This document shows, in pieces, positions 1 through 11,387 of a stretch of 64,000 bases of DNA. Positions within the stretch are counted from its first letter, which is position 1, and every line of letters begins with the position of its first letter. The position numbers and the translations under genes are program-made. The notes under the pieces were generated by a model, which saw nothing but the letters and a program-made list of their open reading frames with translations, was not told where the DNA came from and did not search any database. Source of the DNA: Brachionus manjavacas (Eukaryota; Rotifera; Eurotatoria; Ploima; Brachionidae); contig JAHQIY010000009.1 in NCBI GenBank assembly GCA_019054805.1, forward strand, positions 2,356,001-2,420,000, given 5' to 3'.

Positions 1-1688
1 TTAAAACATTTAATCAAAAAAAAAAACTTTTGAATGAAAAAAACCTAATAATGTTTTTAAAAAAATTTTGCCTAACTATCTCTCCATATTAATTATTAGA
101 TTTATTAAAAAATTCAAAATCTTTTAATTTTAAACCTGGTTATCTTTTTTTAAAGAAAATTAAAGCTGCTATTAACCGAGTACAAGTTTCAAAATCAAAA
201 TATTTGATACAACTCATGAAAAGCATTTATAAAAATGCATAAAAATTTAACTGCGCATTTAATCGCATTTGATCAAATTTGAAAAATGAAATTTGATTAA
301 AAATTTTACTTAGATCTAGATCGATGAAAGATTAGAACTACTTTTTAAAATGACAATTAAGATCTATGTCAGTTTAGTTCGAACCTTTTTTTAACCTCAC
401 TCATTTAGGGTGTAAATGAATAAAAAAACGAGATGAGATGCGTAAATGAGATGGTCATCGACCTAGTGTCTTTAAAAGTTTAAAAGTTCAATGAATTATA
501 ATTTTTTGAAGGTATAAATAAAATTTTTCAACTAATATTTTCAAAGAATTTTCGTAAATTGTTAATTTATTTCCAAGAAAAATGGTTCACAAAATTCAAA
601 ACTCTTATCTCAGCATTCAACTTCACTTTGCACCATCGTTCGGATTTACAATCAAATAGTCTTATACAAATGATCAATAAAATATTGAGCCTCACGAATT
701 AGTTTTAGGTTATCTAACATTGACCGATTCTTAAAAAAGAGAGCCTATTTAAATGAAATCCAATGTAAACTGTAATCAAAACAGCATCTAACTGCACTAC
801 ACAAAACTGATAAGCTAACCAAGTTAACTTGAATTCTTCAAGTTATTATTGCATATTAAACCCATCATAAAATTAAATTTTAGATGGCAAATAAAACTAA
901 AAGCGGTGTCTGACCATGTGTTAACCAATATCAACGCATGCCACCGTCGAGCTCAAACGGTGCAGTCAGTAGAGCATTAAGTGAATAAAAAAACAAGTTT
1001 TAAGAATTTTTTATTGTCACTGATGGCTTTAAAGAACCAGCAGTGTTATTATTAAGGGAAAAATATTAATGAATAATTTAGAGCTATTAATATTGGATCA
1101 ACGACTGGAAATCTGAGTTCAATTTTAATAACTCGAAATTATGGTTATTATTCTAGTTTGTTATTTAAAATTTTTAAAGTCTATTTTTTTTCAACAACAT
1201 TTACCATTCGACCTTGTATTTTAGCTTAAAAGGCGATAGAATGGCTGATATTTCCAGATTATGTCTAACAGGCTTCTTTTTGTTATGATGATACTGGACC
1301 ATTTGTTGATTCCAATACATGCTACCACACCAGACGACTTGATTGTTCCATTGATATGGATAATAATAAATCCAGCAAAAATTTTCCATTCAATTTTCAA
1401 ATTTAATTTTATCTAAAATATAAAAAATAAAACTTAAAAAGCAATTTTTTATTTTTTAAATTTAGTCTCAGATTATCAGATTAAACTTCTTCACCTCCTC
1501 CTCCCCCTTGGTTTGTCAGCAATTTTTAGAAGACTATCATTGCCGACTTAGCTTTGTATCAATAATCGATTCATCGATTTGTTGTTAACAGCATCTTTTT
1601 TTTCAAAATGGTCAGCTGTTTGTCTAACCTAAGATATGATCTTTTTGCAGAGATGTTTATAAGTCCCAAGTTTTATTGTTTTTTTTCA
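1..1688. other. AT-rich stretch without a recognisable gene
   Basis: I see no coding region with recognisable family features. The longest minus-strand reading frame (1201-1389) is short, rich in Trp and Tyr, and is probably chance. A pyrimidine-rich patch lies near 1488-1512. Confidence 0.5.
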
Positions 1689-1743
1689 AAGTCCAAGTCC
1701 GGACTTGGACTTGACTTGAGACTTGTGACTTTAAGCAACTCTG
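1689..1743. repeat. End of an AAGTC-family hAT-type repeat
   Basis: The segment begins with a perfect 24-bp palindrome (1689-1712, centre GTCC/GGAC) and runs to ACTCTG at 1743. Read on the minus strand it starts CAGAGTTGCTTAAAGTCACA, which matches the start of the copy at 63639 and resembles the termini of the fuller copy at 33280-33584. Only this end is clear; the other end was not found. Confidence 0.5.
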
Positions 1744-2589
1744 TCCTTTTGATAGCTTTCTGAATCAATACCAAATTAGCATTCTCAATAAGGTGGTCTT
1801 GAAGTCTTTAGATAACGGATAACTGATGACAAAAATTCGAAGGTATGTGCTATTTTGCTTTCATCTAGGCAAATATAAATCTGATTAAATCGAAGAACCT
1901 AAAGTCCAAGAAACATTTTTTTACCTGTTCTGCTAGACATGCTTAACATCCACTTTCATGATCATTAAAACTGCTCCTAAGATCGTCCATCATGGAAAAT
2001 CTAGCTGCAGTTTTGTGCTCAAGACCTATTTGACTGAGTTAAGCACCATGAAAAAGTAGCTGCTTATCTGAATTCTGCTTATCTGAAATCTGTATTCTGC
2101 AAATTTTTGTGAAAATTATAAAAAATTTCATAGCATCTCCATAATCCTTCAGTTATAGTAATTTTCAGCTTTTAAAAATATTAGAGTTCAAGGACGATTT
2201 AAAAAAATTTCAATTTTCGATAAAAATTTCTAAATTATTATACTATGAACATTTTATTTTGATCAGCAAAACTACATGCTATTTTATTTAAATTTTAATT
2301 TAAACTTGAATTAATTTTTTTGGGATTGTCAATGGACAATTGTTGCATTGATCCCGGCAGGGTTGGTCGACCGTTTTGTAAAAACCGGTTTCGAACCGGT
2401 TTCTGGTCAAATTTGTCCGATTTTTCAAACAGGTTTTTTTTTGAAACCGCTTTTGGAAACCGGTTTTATTAAAACCATTTTTTTAAAACTGTTTTATTAA
2501 ATTAAATTGAATTGTTAATACTTATTTTATAGAATCAATACTAATTTTTATTTCATAAAAAGCTTCATCGGATTAAAAAAAATCTGACG
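1744..2589. other. No gene; contains a cluster of AACCGGTT motifs
   Basis: No coding signal was seen. Between about 2374 and 2470 the octamer AACCGGTT and near variants recur, including a near-palindromic pair (aaaccggtttcgaaccggtt). The rest is simple AT-rich DNA. Confidence 0.5.
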
Positions 2590-3475
2590 AAGACGGAGAA
2601 AAATTCGAAGGTATAGAAGAGCCGGTTAAAAGTGGTCCAAATCTAATGTATGACCAGTTTACAATCAAAAATAAAGCCATATTCGATCTAAAGTTGGCTA
2701 AATCTGTAGACAATCAGTGCGATGGCTTAACTTTCAGAAACTACTATTGTGCTGAATCTGGTCGCTACAAATGTCCTGTTAAGTTGAGATGAGTTCCGTG
2801 TAGAAAATCTATACATATGTTCATTCAAGTATCAGCCAATGAACATAGCCATCCCGATCCAAGTCAAGGTCTAAAAGAACGACCAGATGTAAGACATTTC
2901 AGTCACGAAATCGAGGTCGACATTTCAGATTATATACGGGGTTTTCATTGGTCGTGTCTTGAACTCAAAGTCCAGAAATTAACAAGAAATTCCAAAAAGC
3001 ATTTCTTTGTTTATCGTACTCAGACAGTAAACAATGCCTATACTTCTCAGCCAATTCCTACCAAATCAAAACGGGGACCAAAACCTAAAAACACAACTCA
3101 AGCTGGTCCAAGTAAATTTAGCCAAATTCAAGAATTGTCAACTCAAGTTACTCCTTCAAATCTAGAGCTTACTAAAAGTATATGAACACAATACCTAACA
3201 ATGATAAAGAATTCAAATTGGGAGTCGTTCGAAGAATTTACAAAATCGTTTCAAAAGCTTAGAGTCAGATGTTTAAACTATGAAAACTGGAAAAACAGCA
3301 CATGTAGTTGCCCTTCTTGGTTTAAACACTACACATGTGTAAGCATATTGTTGGTATTACTTACAGAGAACAATTGTTCGACGATTTTCCAGACCAAGCT
3401 TTAGACGTTCCTTTAGGAAAAACAAGACATGTCGGAAGACCAAAAAAAATCTAAAGTGCTTTAATGCTCAATTAA
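2590..3475 (+). pseudogene. Core-deleted MULE transposase remnant
   Basis: Fragments of a Mutator-like (MULE) transposase. The 5' part (about 2620-2960) has a FLYWCH or WRKY/GCM1-like zinc finger with two Cys (YYCAESGRYKCP) and an H-x-H pair (NEHSHP), broken by a TGA near 2791. After a basic linker (KSKRGPKPK) a second frame from 3201 carries a SWIM-like motif (TCSCPSWFKHYTC), and a third frame ends in a GRPKK tail (to about 3452). The DDE catalytic domain expected between them is absent. This is a dead copy that kept both terminal zinc-binding parts and lost its core. Family assignment is by reading alone. Confidence 0.65.
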
Positions 3476-3599
3476 TTTTTTGTGAAATTTTTTTCTAAGG
3501 TGCTATTTTTTTAAATTTGTTAAAATTTTTTTCATTGATAAATCCTTTTTTAATTAATTGATAAATAAAATTTTAATTGATAAAACAAAAATTAATGGA

Positions 3600-5030
3600 A
3601 TTTTGTTTTTTTAATTGACGACTTATTTATTGACGTTTTTTTTTAAATTAATTGATTTTTGAAAAATTAATTGACGGAAAATAATATCGTCACAAATTAA
3701 TGCTTCATTTATGATTTTTACCCAATATGCCAAAAATTTGTCTTTTATATCAACAATGGCATCTTTGATAAAATCGAAATTTTGATCTGTTTCACAGCTT
3801 CTTAAATGATCCTCAATTAATTTAAAACAAGGAAACAAATGAGAATACTCTTTTTTTAAAAGGAGAGTACACGAGTCTCTAATAAATATATCGTTATTTT
3901 AGATCAATAAAATATATTTTTATCAATTATATTGGTTCTAGAAATTCACACACCTATTCGGCATATATTCAATCAAAAGTTTCAATTTTCGGGAAATAAG
4001 TTTCTTTCTCGGCTTCTATGTAAACTGAAGAAGATGTTATTGACTTCTTTAATTTTAATGCAGTTTTTAGTATTTCGTGAGTGGAATTCCATTTTTTTTG
4101 AACATCAAGAATTACTCTCAATTTTGGTTAACCATTTGGAGTAATTTGTTTTTCAAGGAATTGCACCAATTTTGATGAAACATGAATTTTTTGCAAAAAT
4201 ATCTGATTTTTTCTATTAATTTTGAAATAGATTCCTTTTCGAGGCTAGTTTGTACGACTCGATTTAATATATGTGTTGCGCGACGAACATGGATAGCGTT
4301 TTCTCTTTTTTTCAGCTGCAAGATAAATATTTGCTGCGTTATCGCAGAATATCGAATGAAATTTTTCTGATATCCCAAGATCATCAAAAATCTATTTGAA
4401 AAATGTTTATAATTACTTATTTTAGTTATTTTAATAATTAAATAATAACTTGTTCAATTGAATTGCAAACCATTGAGGCATCATGCGACTGTTGGAAATA
4501 GGGTACGTCTAAAAAAAATTAATTTAGCTCCCATTCATTGTCATTTAATTGAGAAGTAAGTGAAAGATAAGGATCCTTAATTAAGGACGATCAAAAATGA
4601 GTTGGAAAGTTAATATTTGATACATTTTTTGCGATTTTTTCTTTTATTTCCTTTTTTTCGACTTCAAAATTTTATTAATCATTTCCCTTACAGTCTTCCT
4701 GTCAGAAAGAACGTATTTTGGATTAAATGCAAAGATAAATTTTCTTTACTTTTTATCGTCTGCAACTGAAAAGGATTGCATATCGGATACAACAAAATCA
4801 ATAAAAAGTTAAAAAAATTTTTCTAGGATATTTAGGTATTAAAAGTTTCTTCGATAGCATTTTCGCCACTTGGAAAATGATGCCGTGAAAATTTGCGAGA
4901 TGCGTTGCCAAAGTACTATTTCCAGGAGTAATTGATTACTTTACACTACACTCATTCACCTGACATAAAATTTTTTGTTCATTTTTTCTCATGTGACTCC
5001 AGATATAACTTTCGTTTCTCCTTTCTGTTG
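3600..5030 (-). pseudogene. Degenerate hAT transposase with BED finger
   Basis: On the minus strand, broken frames read in hAT order. From about 5020 there is a BED-type zinc finger (Cys pair, then LATHLANFHG). Next, near 4800-4680, is a block typical of hAT proteins (pattern D..F..V.D..FR.F, then a P.Y.L..R.T-like segment). Then 4387-4118 has ATHILNRVVQ followed by a LIEKIRYF helix. A WNST segment follows near 4090, and a late block at 3838-3623 starts FKLIEDHL. Many stops and frameshifts interrupt it, so it cannot make an active enzyme. Terminal repeats were not identified. Confidence 0.7.
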
Positions 5031-6380
5031 ATGGGGATACAAATTGCAAATTTTAAGTTGCCGTTACGGAAAAATTAATTATTTATTTGAAAGGTTTGTT
5101 TTTAAGTCGATTTTTAGAAAATTTTTTGAAGCTATTTGTATCAATTATTTAAATTAAATTTTTAAAGCTTTTTGCTTTTCAAATGCTAGATTCTTGTGAA
5201 AAAAAGATTAAATAACAATTTTTGAACTTTTAAAAATATAAACACTATTTAATTTAGTTTGAAAAAATAGGATTGCATTTTCAAAAGAAAATGAATTTCA
5301 ATAAAAAATTGATTTATTTTATAAGTTTTCTCCAATCTTCCAAATTGAGTGTGTAAATTAATCTTTCTCAAAATCTAGGTATCACATTGGTCGTGTCTGT
5401 CATCTGTCTGACTTTATTTGATAAAAGTGGAGTATTTAAAGGAGACTTAATTATCTAAGTTAGGCATGTAGAGATCAAAAAAGTGATGATAAGTAAAAAG
5501 ATCGCTTTTTTCGAATTAGCTGAGTCAAAACTCTGTGATAAGAATTTTATATTTTATATTTTATATTTTATTCCAAAATTTTATATGTTGTTCCAAAAAA
5601 TAATAAATTCTTCATTTTTACAATTAACTAAATAAACCAAAAACTTTTTCAAAATTCTCAGTATTCCTTTTGAATTTTTCAAAAAAAAAATTATACTCTT
5701 TCAACAAAAAGTTAAATTTTTGAATTTTTAAACTTTGTATAATTTAATTTTTCTTTCATTATACTTTTAAAAATACCAGAATTCGTTAAATAATTCTTTT
5801 ATGTACAATTCACAAATAATTCAAATTCAAAATCTAAAAAATTAAAGTATCGTAATTTTTGAAAAGAAATGATTTAAACTAATAACAAATTACTAATTAA
5901 AAGTAAGTCAGATTGTTTTGATAACAAAATTTAAACATCAACATGTTATTAAAATAAAAAGTGACATGACGGTCATAGGTGTTTAGGTTTATCGACTTGA
6001 ACTGAACTAGATGATATTTGAAATAATTGTCGATTTAAAGAACCCATTGAATTTCGCTCTAACGCTGAAAAGACTTTCTTTTGACATCTTTTTGGAGCAT
6101 TTTTTTCTTGAACAATTTAATAATAAAGAAAATAATAAAGGCCATCACTAAATGGACTGACAAATAAATTCCTTTTTTAATGACAAACAAACTACTTCAC
6201 TGATAATTTAACTAATTGAGTAAAAATTAAATTAAATGACTGACAGATAAATAAATTGACCGACAAATTAAATATTTTCGAGATGAGAGATCAACCAAAA
6301 AAATGGTGACTTTTTATAAAGTAGCAATCATTAAGTTGAGTGAATTTATTAAGCAAAAAGATGCTTAATTGAACAAACAA
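5031..6380. other. AT-rich spacer without a recognisable gene
   Basis: No coding signal was seen. A short ATTTT/ATATT tandem lies near 5545-5575. The stretch 6170-6270 contains repeated CTGACA/CCGACA words that recur in inverted sense at 8070-8120 and may be part of the terminal region of the MULE copy that follows; this is inference. Confidence 0.4.
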
Positions 6381-6439
6381 GGATTCATTAATAAATTTAG
6401 CCACGATATGGAAATATAATTATGGAAATATCAATATAA

Positions 6440-7960
6440 GTGCAAGCGAATTGACACTGTTTGCTATTATTTCCATTGTTCGCCACCATTGTCGGGCTGC
6501 GGTTCAATGGCTTATTATCACCTTTGATGAGGAAGTATTTTTATTCATCAGTGATAATAAACATGAGAACAAGAAAAATCGAAAGGAGGTATACCAACAG
6601 AAATAAAAGAGCAGATCAAGCGCTACTTCGAAATGAAAATTACCACTCCAAAGGCCATACTTAGATCACTCGATCATGATGGACTACAACAACCACAAAT
6701 CAAAACTTTAAGTAATTATCGCTTTTATACGTAAAGATAACTACGGTCCGGCACATATGTTCGGGATCTTGAACTATGGCACCAAAATAGGAAGGAAGTT
6801 CCAGACGATTATGACAGACCGTTTTGTCTAAGTTTCAAGAAAACTGTAGATAACGATCAGCTCATGTTTTTCCGAATTTTTTTCACCACCAACCGACTGA
6901 TTACCAAGCGGACAAGACATGACATTTAATAGTAGATGCTACTTACAAACTTATTTTTGCAAGATTTTCTTGATGATTGGTACAACTGTTCGCCAAAAGC
7001 ACTCTCATCCGTTTGGCATTTGTATTTCAACCAACGAAACAGGAGATGACTTCAGATTCCTTTTCGAATCACTCAAAAAAATTGTTTTCAATGTGATGCA
7101 ACTGCAGTATTCGCCAAAGATTGAAATAGCAGATGGTGCCGATTCAATCGCCAATGGATTTCAAGAAGCATTCTCTGACATTTTTAAATTGAGAGTAATG
7201 TTCGTTGCTCATGTCATACGTAAAGTAAACGCGCAATTGAATCGTTTCACCACTGAAGCCCAGAAAGCCATAAAGTATTCAATTAGACAAGATATCATGC
7301 GCCTTCAATTGTGCGAATCAGAAGAAATTTTTGATGCCGTTTTAAAACTTTTCATTAACATGTGGCGTTCGTATATATCCGAACTTATAGATAATTTCCT
7401 TGACTATTTTTGCTGCGAGTGGACTACAAGGTATTATTAATATATATATTTTTAATAATTTTTTTAAAGATTAAAAGGTTGGTCTGAAGGCTATGCTCTC
7501 AGTGTGCCATCCACCAATAATTCTTTAGAATCCTAAAATCTAATCATCAAGCTACAGTCAACTATGAGGAAACGTCACAATTGAAGTTTATTCCTTAAAA
7601 TCTTAGAGAATGGCATAATATGGCGTTGGTTAAGAGATAGACATCCCGAAAACGTGAATAGTGCAATTTTTTTCAATGACTTTAATTGCGATCTTCAATT
7701 GTATACTGCCGCTTTTCAATGGACCAGCAATATAAAAACTGACTATATTATAAAAATTTCTTCATCTAATCGTCGTATTTTTTAAAGTCATCAAGATCTT
7801 AATGTAAAGCTAACAAAAGAGGCAATTGACGACTATATTTAAAAAAAAAAATTTATCTTACAATAGAAGCTACAGTCGAAGCTACAGAGAACTTACAAAG
7901 AAAACGAGGAAGACCAAAGAAATCAAAAACCCAGGTAAAAAAATCGAAAAACAAATTAAT
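6440..7960 (+). pseudogene. MULE transposase pseudogene with DDE core
   Basis: This is the fullest MULE copy in the window. An upstream helical region in a broken frame reads AILRSLDHDGL (about 6650-6690). It is followed by an open frame at 6919-7440 with the MULE core: GTTVRQKHSHPFGICISTNE, then IADGADSIANGFQEAF (the D-containing block), then a region with VAHVIRK. Downstream, frames with stops carry NNSLES-like and SWIM-region remnants. The tail near 7892-7930 reads RKRGRPKK, an AT-hook-like basic motif. Stops and frameshifts outside the 6919-7440 frame show that it is inactive. Possible inverted termini lie at about 6170-6270 and 8070-8200. Confidence 0.7.
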
Positions 7961-8309
7961 CGTTTTTATATTTTTATAATTTTGTATATCTTGTCATTTA
8001 AATAAATATTTTCGTAACTAAAATTAGTTTTTTTGTCTACAAATAAAGTTTTATATTGTTAAAAAAATTAGTCAGTCGTTTAGATTTTTTGTCAGAATAA
8101 TTAGTTTATTATAGTCAGCTAAATGAAAATTAAATTAGTCACCACTTTTAGTTATTTTTGTCATCTTAAAAAAATTTAATTTGTCACCCCCAAAAAATAT
8201 AAGCCAAAAATAAATTCTTAGGCACCACATTAAACTCAAAACTTATCTTTGATCCAATGTTAGATGAATTAAAAAGCACTATAATTCAAGGATCAAATTA
8301 ATAATTATC
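7961..8309. other. Spacer, possible MULE terminal region
   Basis: No gene was seen. It contains repeated TTAGTCAG-like words (8070-8160) that resemble, in inverse, sequence upstream of the MULE pseudogene. A terminal inverted repeat is possible but was not defined exactly. Confidence 0.35.
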
Positions 8310-8620
8310 TCTCAAATAAAAAATGGGATCGGAAAATCAAAAACATTAGGTAATCTTTTAAGATCTTTGATAGGATCAATTTTGGATTATTGTTTTCTTT
8401 GTTAAAATTCATTCTTAGAAACTAACATCAAAAAAATACAAGTTATTCAAAATTGAGCAGTTCGATCTATTTTGAAGCTGAATTAAAAAAGCGCCTCCAA
8501 TAAACTTAAACTAATAGCAGTCTCAAAACGACTTTTTGAGATGAGTGAGAGAATTTTTAAGACAGTACTGAAACAATGTGTTCCATTGGTCGTTAGACTG
8601 GTGGAAGAATAAAGAGAAGG
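8310..8620 (+). pseudogene. Fragment of a LINE reverse transcriptase C-terminus
   Basis: A broken frame reads NLLRSLIGSILDYCF, then IQVIQN.AVRSILKL, then KRLFEMSERIF. This is the order seen after the reverse transcriptase core of CR1/Jockey-type LINEs. It is about 100 codons with stops, and no 3' tail was recognised. Function is lost. Confidence 0.55.
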
Positions 8621-8999
8621 TTTCGTATCAAGATAAATTAAAACTCAACTCAATTGTGTAATTGCTGCTTATTACTTTCGCCTTTTTTCCTGAATTATAA
8701 GAAACTTTAACATGTCAAACCTTAAATCATCTTAACATATCGTTTTTATTTTTATTTTGCTTATTTATCTTTGATACTTTTATTTTCATATTGGTTTTTT
8801 TAACAATTTCATTTTTACTAATTTTTCTGAATTTTAATTTTTTTATAACATGAATAAACATTGGAAAAAAACATTTTCGAAGTACCGATTACGTCAAAAT
8901 GACGTAAATTGCTTTTTTTTTTAGAAATAATAAATAAAAATCATGTTTTGGTTCCTTTCTATTTAGAAAAATGATTAGTATTAGATTAGGAATAGTTTT

Positions 9000-10084
9000 A
9001 GATTCACGAAATTTTAAAACGAATTATCTCAAGTCGATACTGACGATTCCGATGCTGGTTTTGAGTACAATGATGATCTACTGATGAAGACTTTGAGTGA
9101 GATGATGAAACATTTAGTGAAAGTTCTGTTTCAGATGTTGAAACAAATGATAATTTAGTGGATTAGCATATAGATGAAGCCATTCAGACTCGAAGTGTTC
9201 GAAGTGTTATTGGTGATCAAAGTTGTCGAGAATTCGATTTAACAGTCGTTAAAACCTTCAAAGCTGGAGTAGTTTGGCACCCTTTAAATGAAGGTTCATC
9301 TGCACGAGTTAGAAATCGAACTACTTTTATTGAAAAGTTGGGCCAACTAGTTATGCTTGTAAAAAAATTGATTCATTACAGAATCAATTTTATTCAGATT
9401 TTTAGCTTTATTGCACTGTCGTGGTGATTTTGTAAAGGAATTGCTGTAGGAGATTTGTGGTCAAAAACTTATGGAGTACCGGTGATTGAAAAACTATGCT
9501 CAAAAACAACATTTTGTAAAATCATGAGATATCTCAGATTTGATGATAAACAAACGAGTAATACAAGACAATCAAGTGACAAATTTTGTTTGATTAGAGA
9601 ATTATGGCAACGTTTCATTAACAATTGTCAAGCATGCTATGTGCCTGGGCAGTTTTTGACCGCTGAAGATCAACTGATAATTTCCAAGTCTCATGGTAAT
9701 TTCACACAATTTTTACACATTAAACCAGACAAGTACGGTATCAAAATATGGAACTAATTAGATGTTGTTTCTAAGTATTTGTGTAATTCTAAATCATATT
9801 TGGGAAAAAATTAGGATAAAAACTCTGGTGAATTACAAGGCGAATATGTCGTCAAGAAACTTATAGAACCATTAGTTGGAAAAGGCTCCTGTGTCTGCAT
9901 GGTTATTTTTTTTACATCCTTTCGCTTAGCTGTTGAATTATTAAAAAAGAAAACTTCTTGTATTGGTACATTGAAAACTTTTCAATGTACATTGAAAATT
10001 TTTGAAAAACAAGCGAGAACTACCATCAGTGGTGAATACAAAACATAAGCTTTATTAGAGTTTATTTTATGAGAATGAAACTGG
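9000..10084 (+). pseudogene. piggyBac transposase, first part
   Basis: It starts with an acidic N-terminal region, then a piggyBac-type (DDE_Tnp_1_7) block. The longest open frame, 9455-9757, reads LWSKTYGVPVIEKLCSKTTF, then MRYLRFDDK, an RELWQRF helix and HIKPDKYGIKIWN, the typical order of the piggyBac catalytic domain. Stops at about 9757 and elsewhere show that it is dead. Downstream, FTSFRLAVELLKKK (about 9911-9952) continues the family order until the gypsy element interrupts the frame after codons for YENETG near 10080. Confidence 0.75.
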
Positions 10085-10424
10085 TGTTATAAACCTTAGA
10101 TCCTGAACTATAGTTCTTTCCGGATCTGTTAGGATCTAGTGGTTCGCGGTTATAACGCTAATAATAAATAAAGAAATTAAATAATAATAATAATAACTTT
10201 ATTAATAAATGGCCACTTCTAGCCTGAACAAATAATAAAGAAAAAAATGGAGAAAAGAAAACAACAATAATTTCAGATCTCTTCTGATCGCACATGTCTA
10301 ATATTTTACACAGTGTTAAATACTATCACTTGCTAAGCGCATGAGATCATAGTATTGCACTGTGAAACTATAGACATGTAAGTTGAATAGAGTCGGTGTT
10401 GTAGTTATTGAGAGAACTACAACA
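10085..10424 (-). repeat. 3' LTR of the gypsy element
   Basis: 340 bp, identical by eye to 18897-19236. On the element's sense strand it begins TGTTGTAGTT and this is followed eight bases later by its exact inverse AACTACAACA, so the LTR edge can form a hairpin. The opposite end contains the palindrome GAACTATAGTTC. An AATAAAG polyadenylation-like signal is present in the sense direction. Confidence 0.9.
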
Positions 10425-10425
10425 T

Positions 10426-10440
10426 ACCTTCCCCCTAGAA
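10426..10440 (-). other. Polypurine tract of the gypsy element
   Basis: On the minus strand the bases just before the 3' LTR read TTCTAGGGGGAAGGTA. A purine run directly 5' of the 3' LTR is where plus-strand DNA synthesis starts in LTR retroelements. Assigned by position and composition. Confidence 0.65.
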
Positions 10441-10517
10441 GAAGAAAGATAAAAACAAAAACAAAAAACACATAACAAAGCAAAAAAATTTTAAAAATAA
10501 AAATATCAAACAGAATT

Positions 10518-11117
10518 CTATCCGGATGGCTCATAGACTTCTAACACTTCCTGTAGGCTCTTCACAGTGTCCTCCAGTTGACGGATGGTCTCCTTGGCCT
10601 TGTTGAGCTCATCCTCTGCTTGTCTTAGGCGAGCTTCGGCATCCCTTCTGCCTTCTTGTTCCTCTCGGAATCGGCGCTCAACGTGGACAATAAGGCGTTC
10701 TTGCGTTTCCATTGTGTGGTTGGTCCTTTCGAGGTACTTAGCTTTCTCGGCATGGTACCAGATCGGCCTACCATCTTGGTCCACTACTGTCTTCTTCGAC
10801 CACTGTGCAGCCCCTGACTCTATATCGTTCATCTTAGCCAGGAGCTTCCGACCTTCGAATGTCATCTTGTTCATGACTTCGACAGCCTCACCATGTCGGT
10901 CAGGTCTCTCCATCCGACAGAACGCGATGTACGTTGTCCCGTCGTGGTCCCTGCACATCTCTGGGACTTTCAAATTATCGATGAGCCCCAGTCTGTTGTC
11001 CAGACCTTGCCGGATGATTTCCTTGTTTATGAAAACCTCCAAGGTTTCCGCTGTCTTTCTCCGGTCCCCTCCAAGAACTGTGATGTTCCGGATATAAATG
11101 TCGAAAATTTTATCCAT
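10518..11117 (-). CDS. Accessory ORF of the gypsy element: RRM-like domain plus coiled coil
   Basis: This intact 199-codon frame lies between pol and the 3' LTR, where env sits in errantivirus-like elements, but no signal peptide or membrane span is present. Residues about 5-97 look like an RNA recognition motif: an RNP2-like strand (IYIRNI, residues 7-12), an RNP1-like strand (TTYIAFCRM), and a helix of the form EAVEVMNKMTFEGRKLLAKM. Residues about 130-192 are strongly charged heptads (REEQEGRRDAEARLRQAEDE), a predicted coiled coil. The ATG at 11117 follows an A-rich leader of about 25 nt and has a good context (AAAAATGGA). GC content is clearly higher than in neighbouring pol. An RNA-binding, self-associating role is inference; it could be a captured host gene. 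Confidence 0.65.
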   Translation of the reverse strand: MDKIFDIYIRNITVLGGDRRKTAETLEVFINKEIIRQGLDNRLGLIDNLKVPEMCRDHDGTTYIAFCRMERPDRHGEAVEVMNKMTFEGRKLLAKMNDIESGAAQWSKKTVVDQDGRPIWYHAEKAKYLERTNHTMETQERLIVHVERRFREEQEGRRDAEARLRQAEDELNKAKETIRQLEDTVKSLQEVLEVYEPSG

Positions 11118-11153
11118 TTTTGTTTTTTTTTTTTTTTTTTAATAATAACAAGA

Positions 11154-11387
11154 TTAAAATACTAGTCGGTCAGGTGGCTTTGATTGACGAGTCGACCTTC
11201 TTAGTTCACTGTTAGATTTCAAGATGCGGTTTTTTTTGTTTTTTATTTTTTCTTTAAACCCGACATCTGAATCACTGTCGCTCGAAGACACATTTCCTGT
11301 GGACATAGGTTGCGTACTAATCGTGTCCGTGACATTGTGTTCAGGTTCATTATGATTTTCTATCGGCTTCCACCATGGATTATTCAA
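11154..11387 (-). CDS. Pol C-terminal tail in a shifted frame
   Basis: A frame of 77 codons without an ATG start. It overlaps the end of the integrase frame and lies in another phase. It is polar, with a Ser/Asp run (SSSDSDSD) and a basic end (RRSTRQSKPPDRLVF). Similar R-S-x-R-x-x-x-P-P-x-R endings are common at the C-terminus of gypsy pol, so this is most likely the pol tail, separated by a one-base shift near 11390. Confidence 0.5.
   Translation of the reverse strand: MNNPWWKPIENHNEPEHNVTDTISTQPMSTGNVSSSDSDSDVGFKEKIKNKKNRILKSNSELRRSTRQSKPPDRLVF

Noticed and set aside
1201..1389. Trp/Tyr-rich 62-codon minus-strand frame as a small peptide gene
   Set aside because: No signal peptide, no repeat or conserved motif, and no promoter or splice context; probably chance in AT-rich DNA.
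10316..10534. Minus-strand frame shared in part with 19128-19337 as a duplicated gene
   Set aside because: The shared part is simply the LTR sequence present twice; the rest differs and is low-complexity.
10518..11117. Envelope protein
   Set aside because: No signal peptide, membrane span, Cys pattern or cleavage site; the sequence is RRM-like plus a coiled coil.
10585..11165. Plus-strand frames at 10585-11097 and 10893-11165
   Set aside because: Antisense shadows of the GC-rich RRM/coiled-coil ORF; their Ser/Arg-rich composition follows from that.
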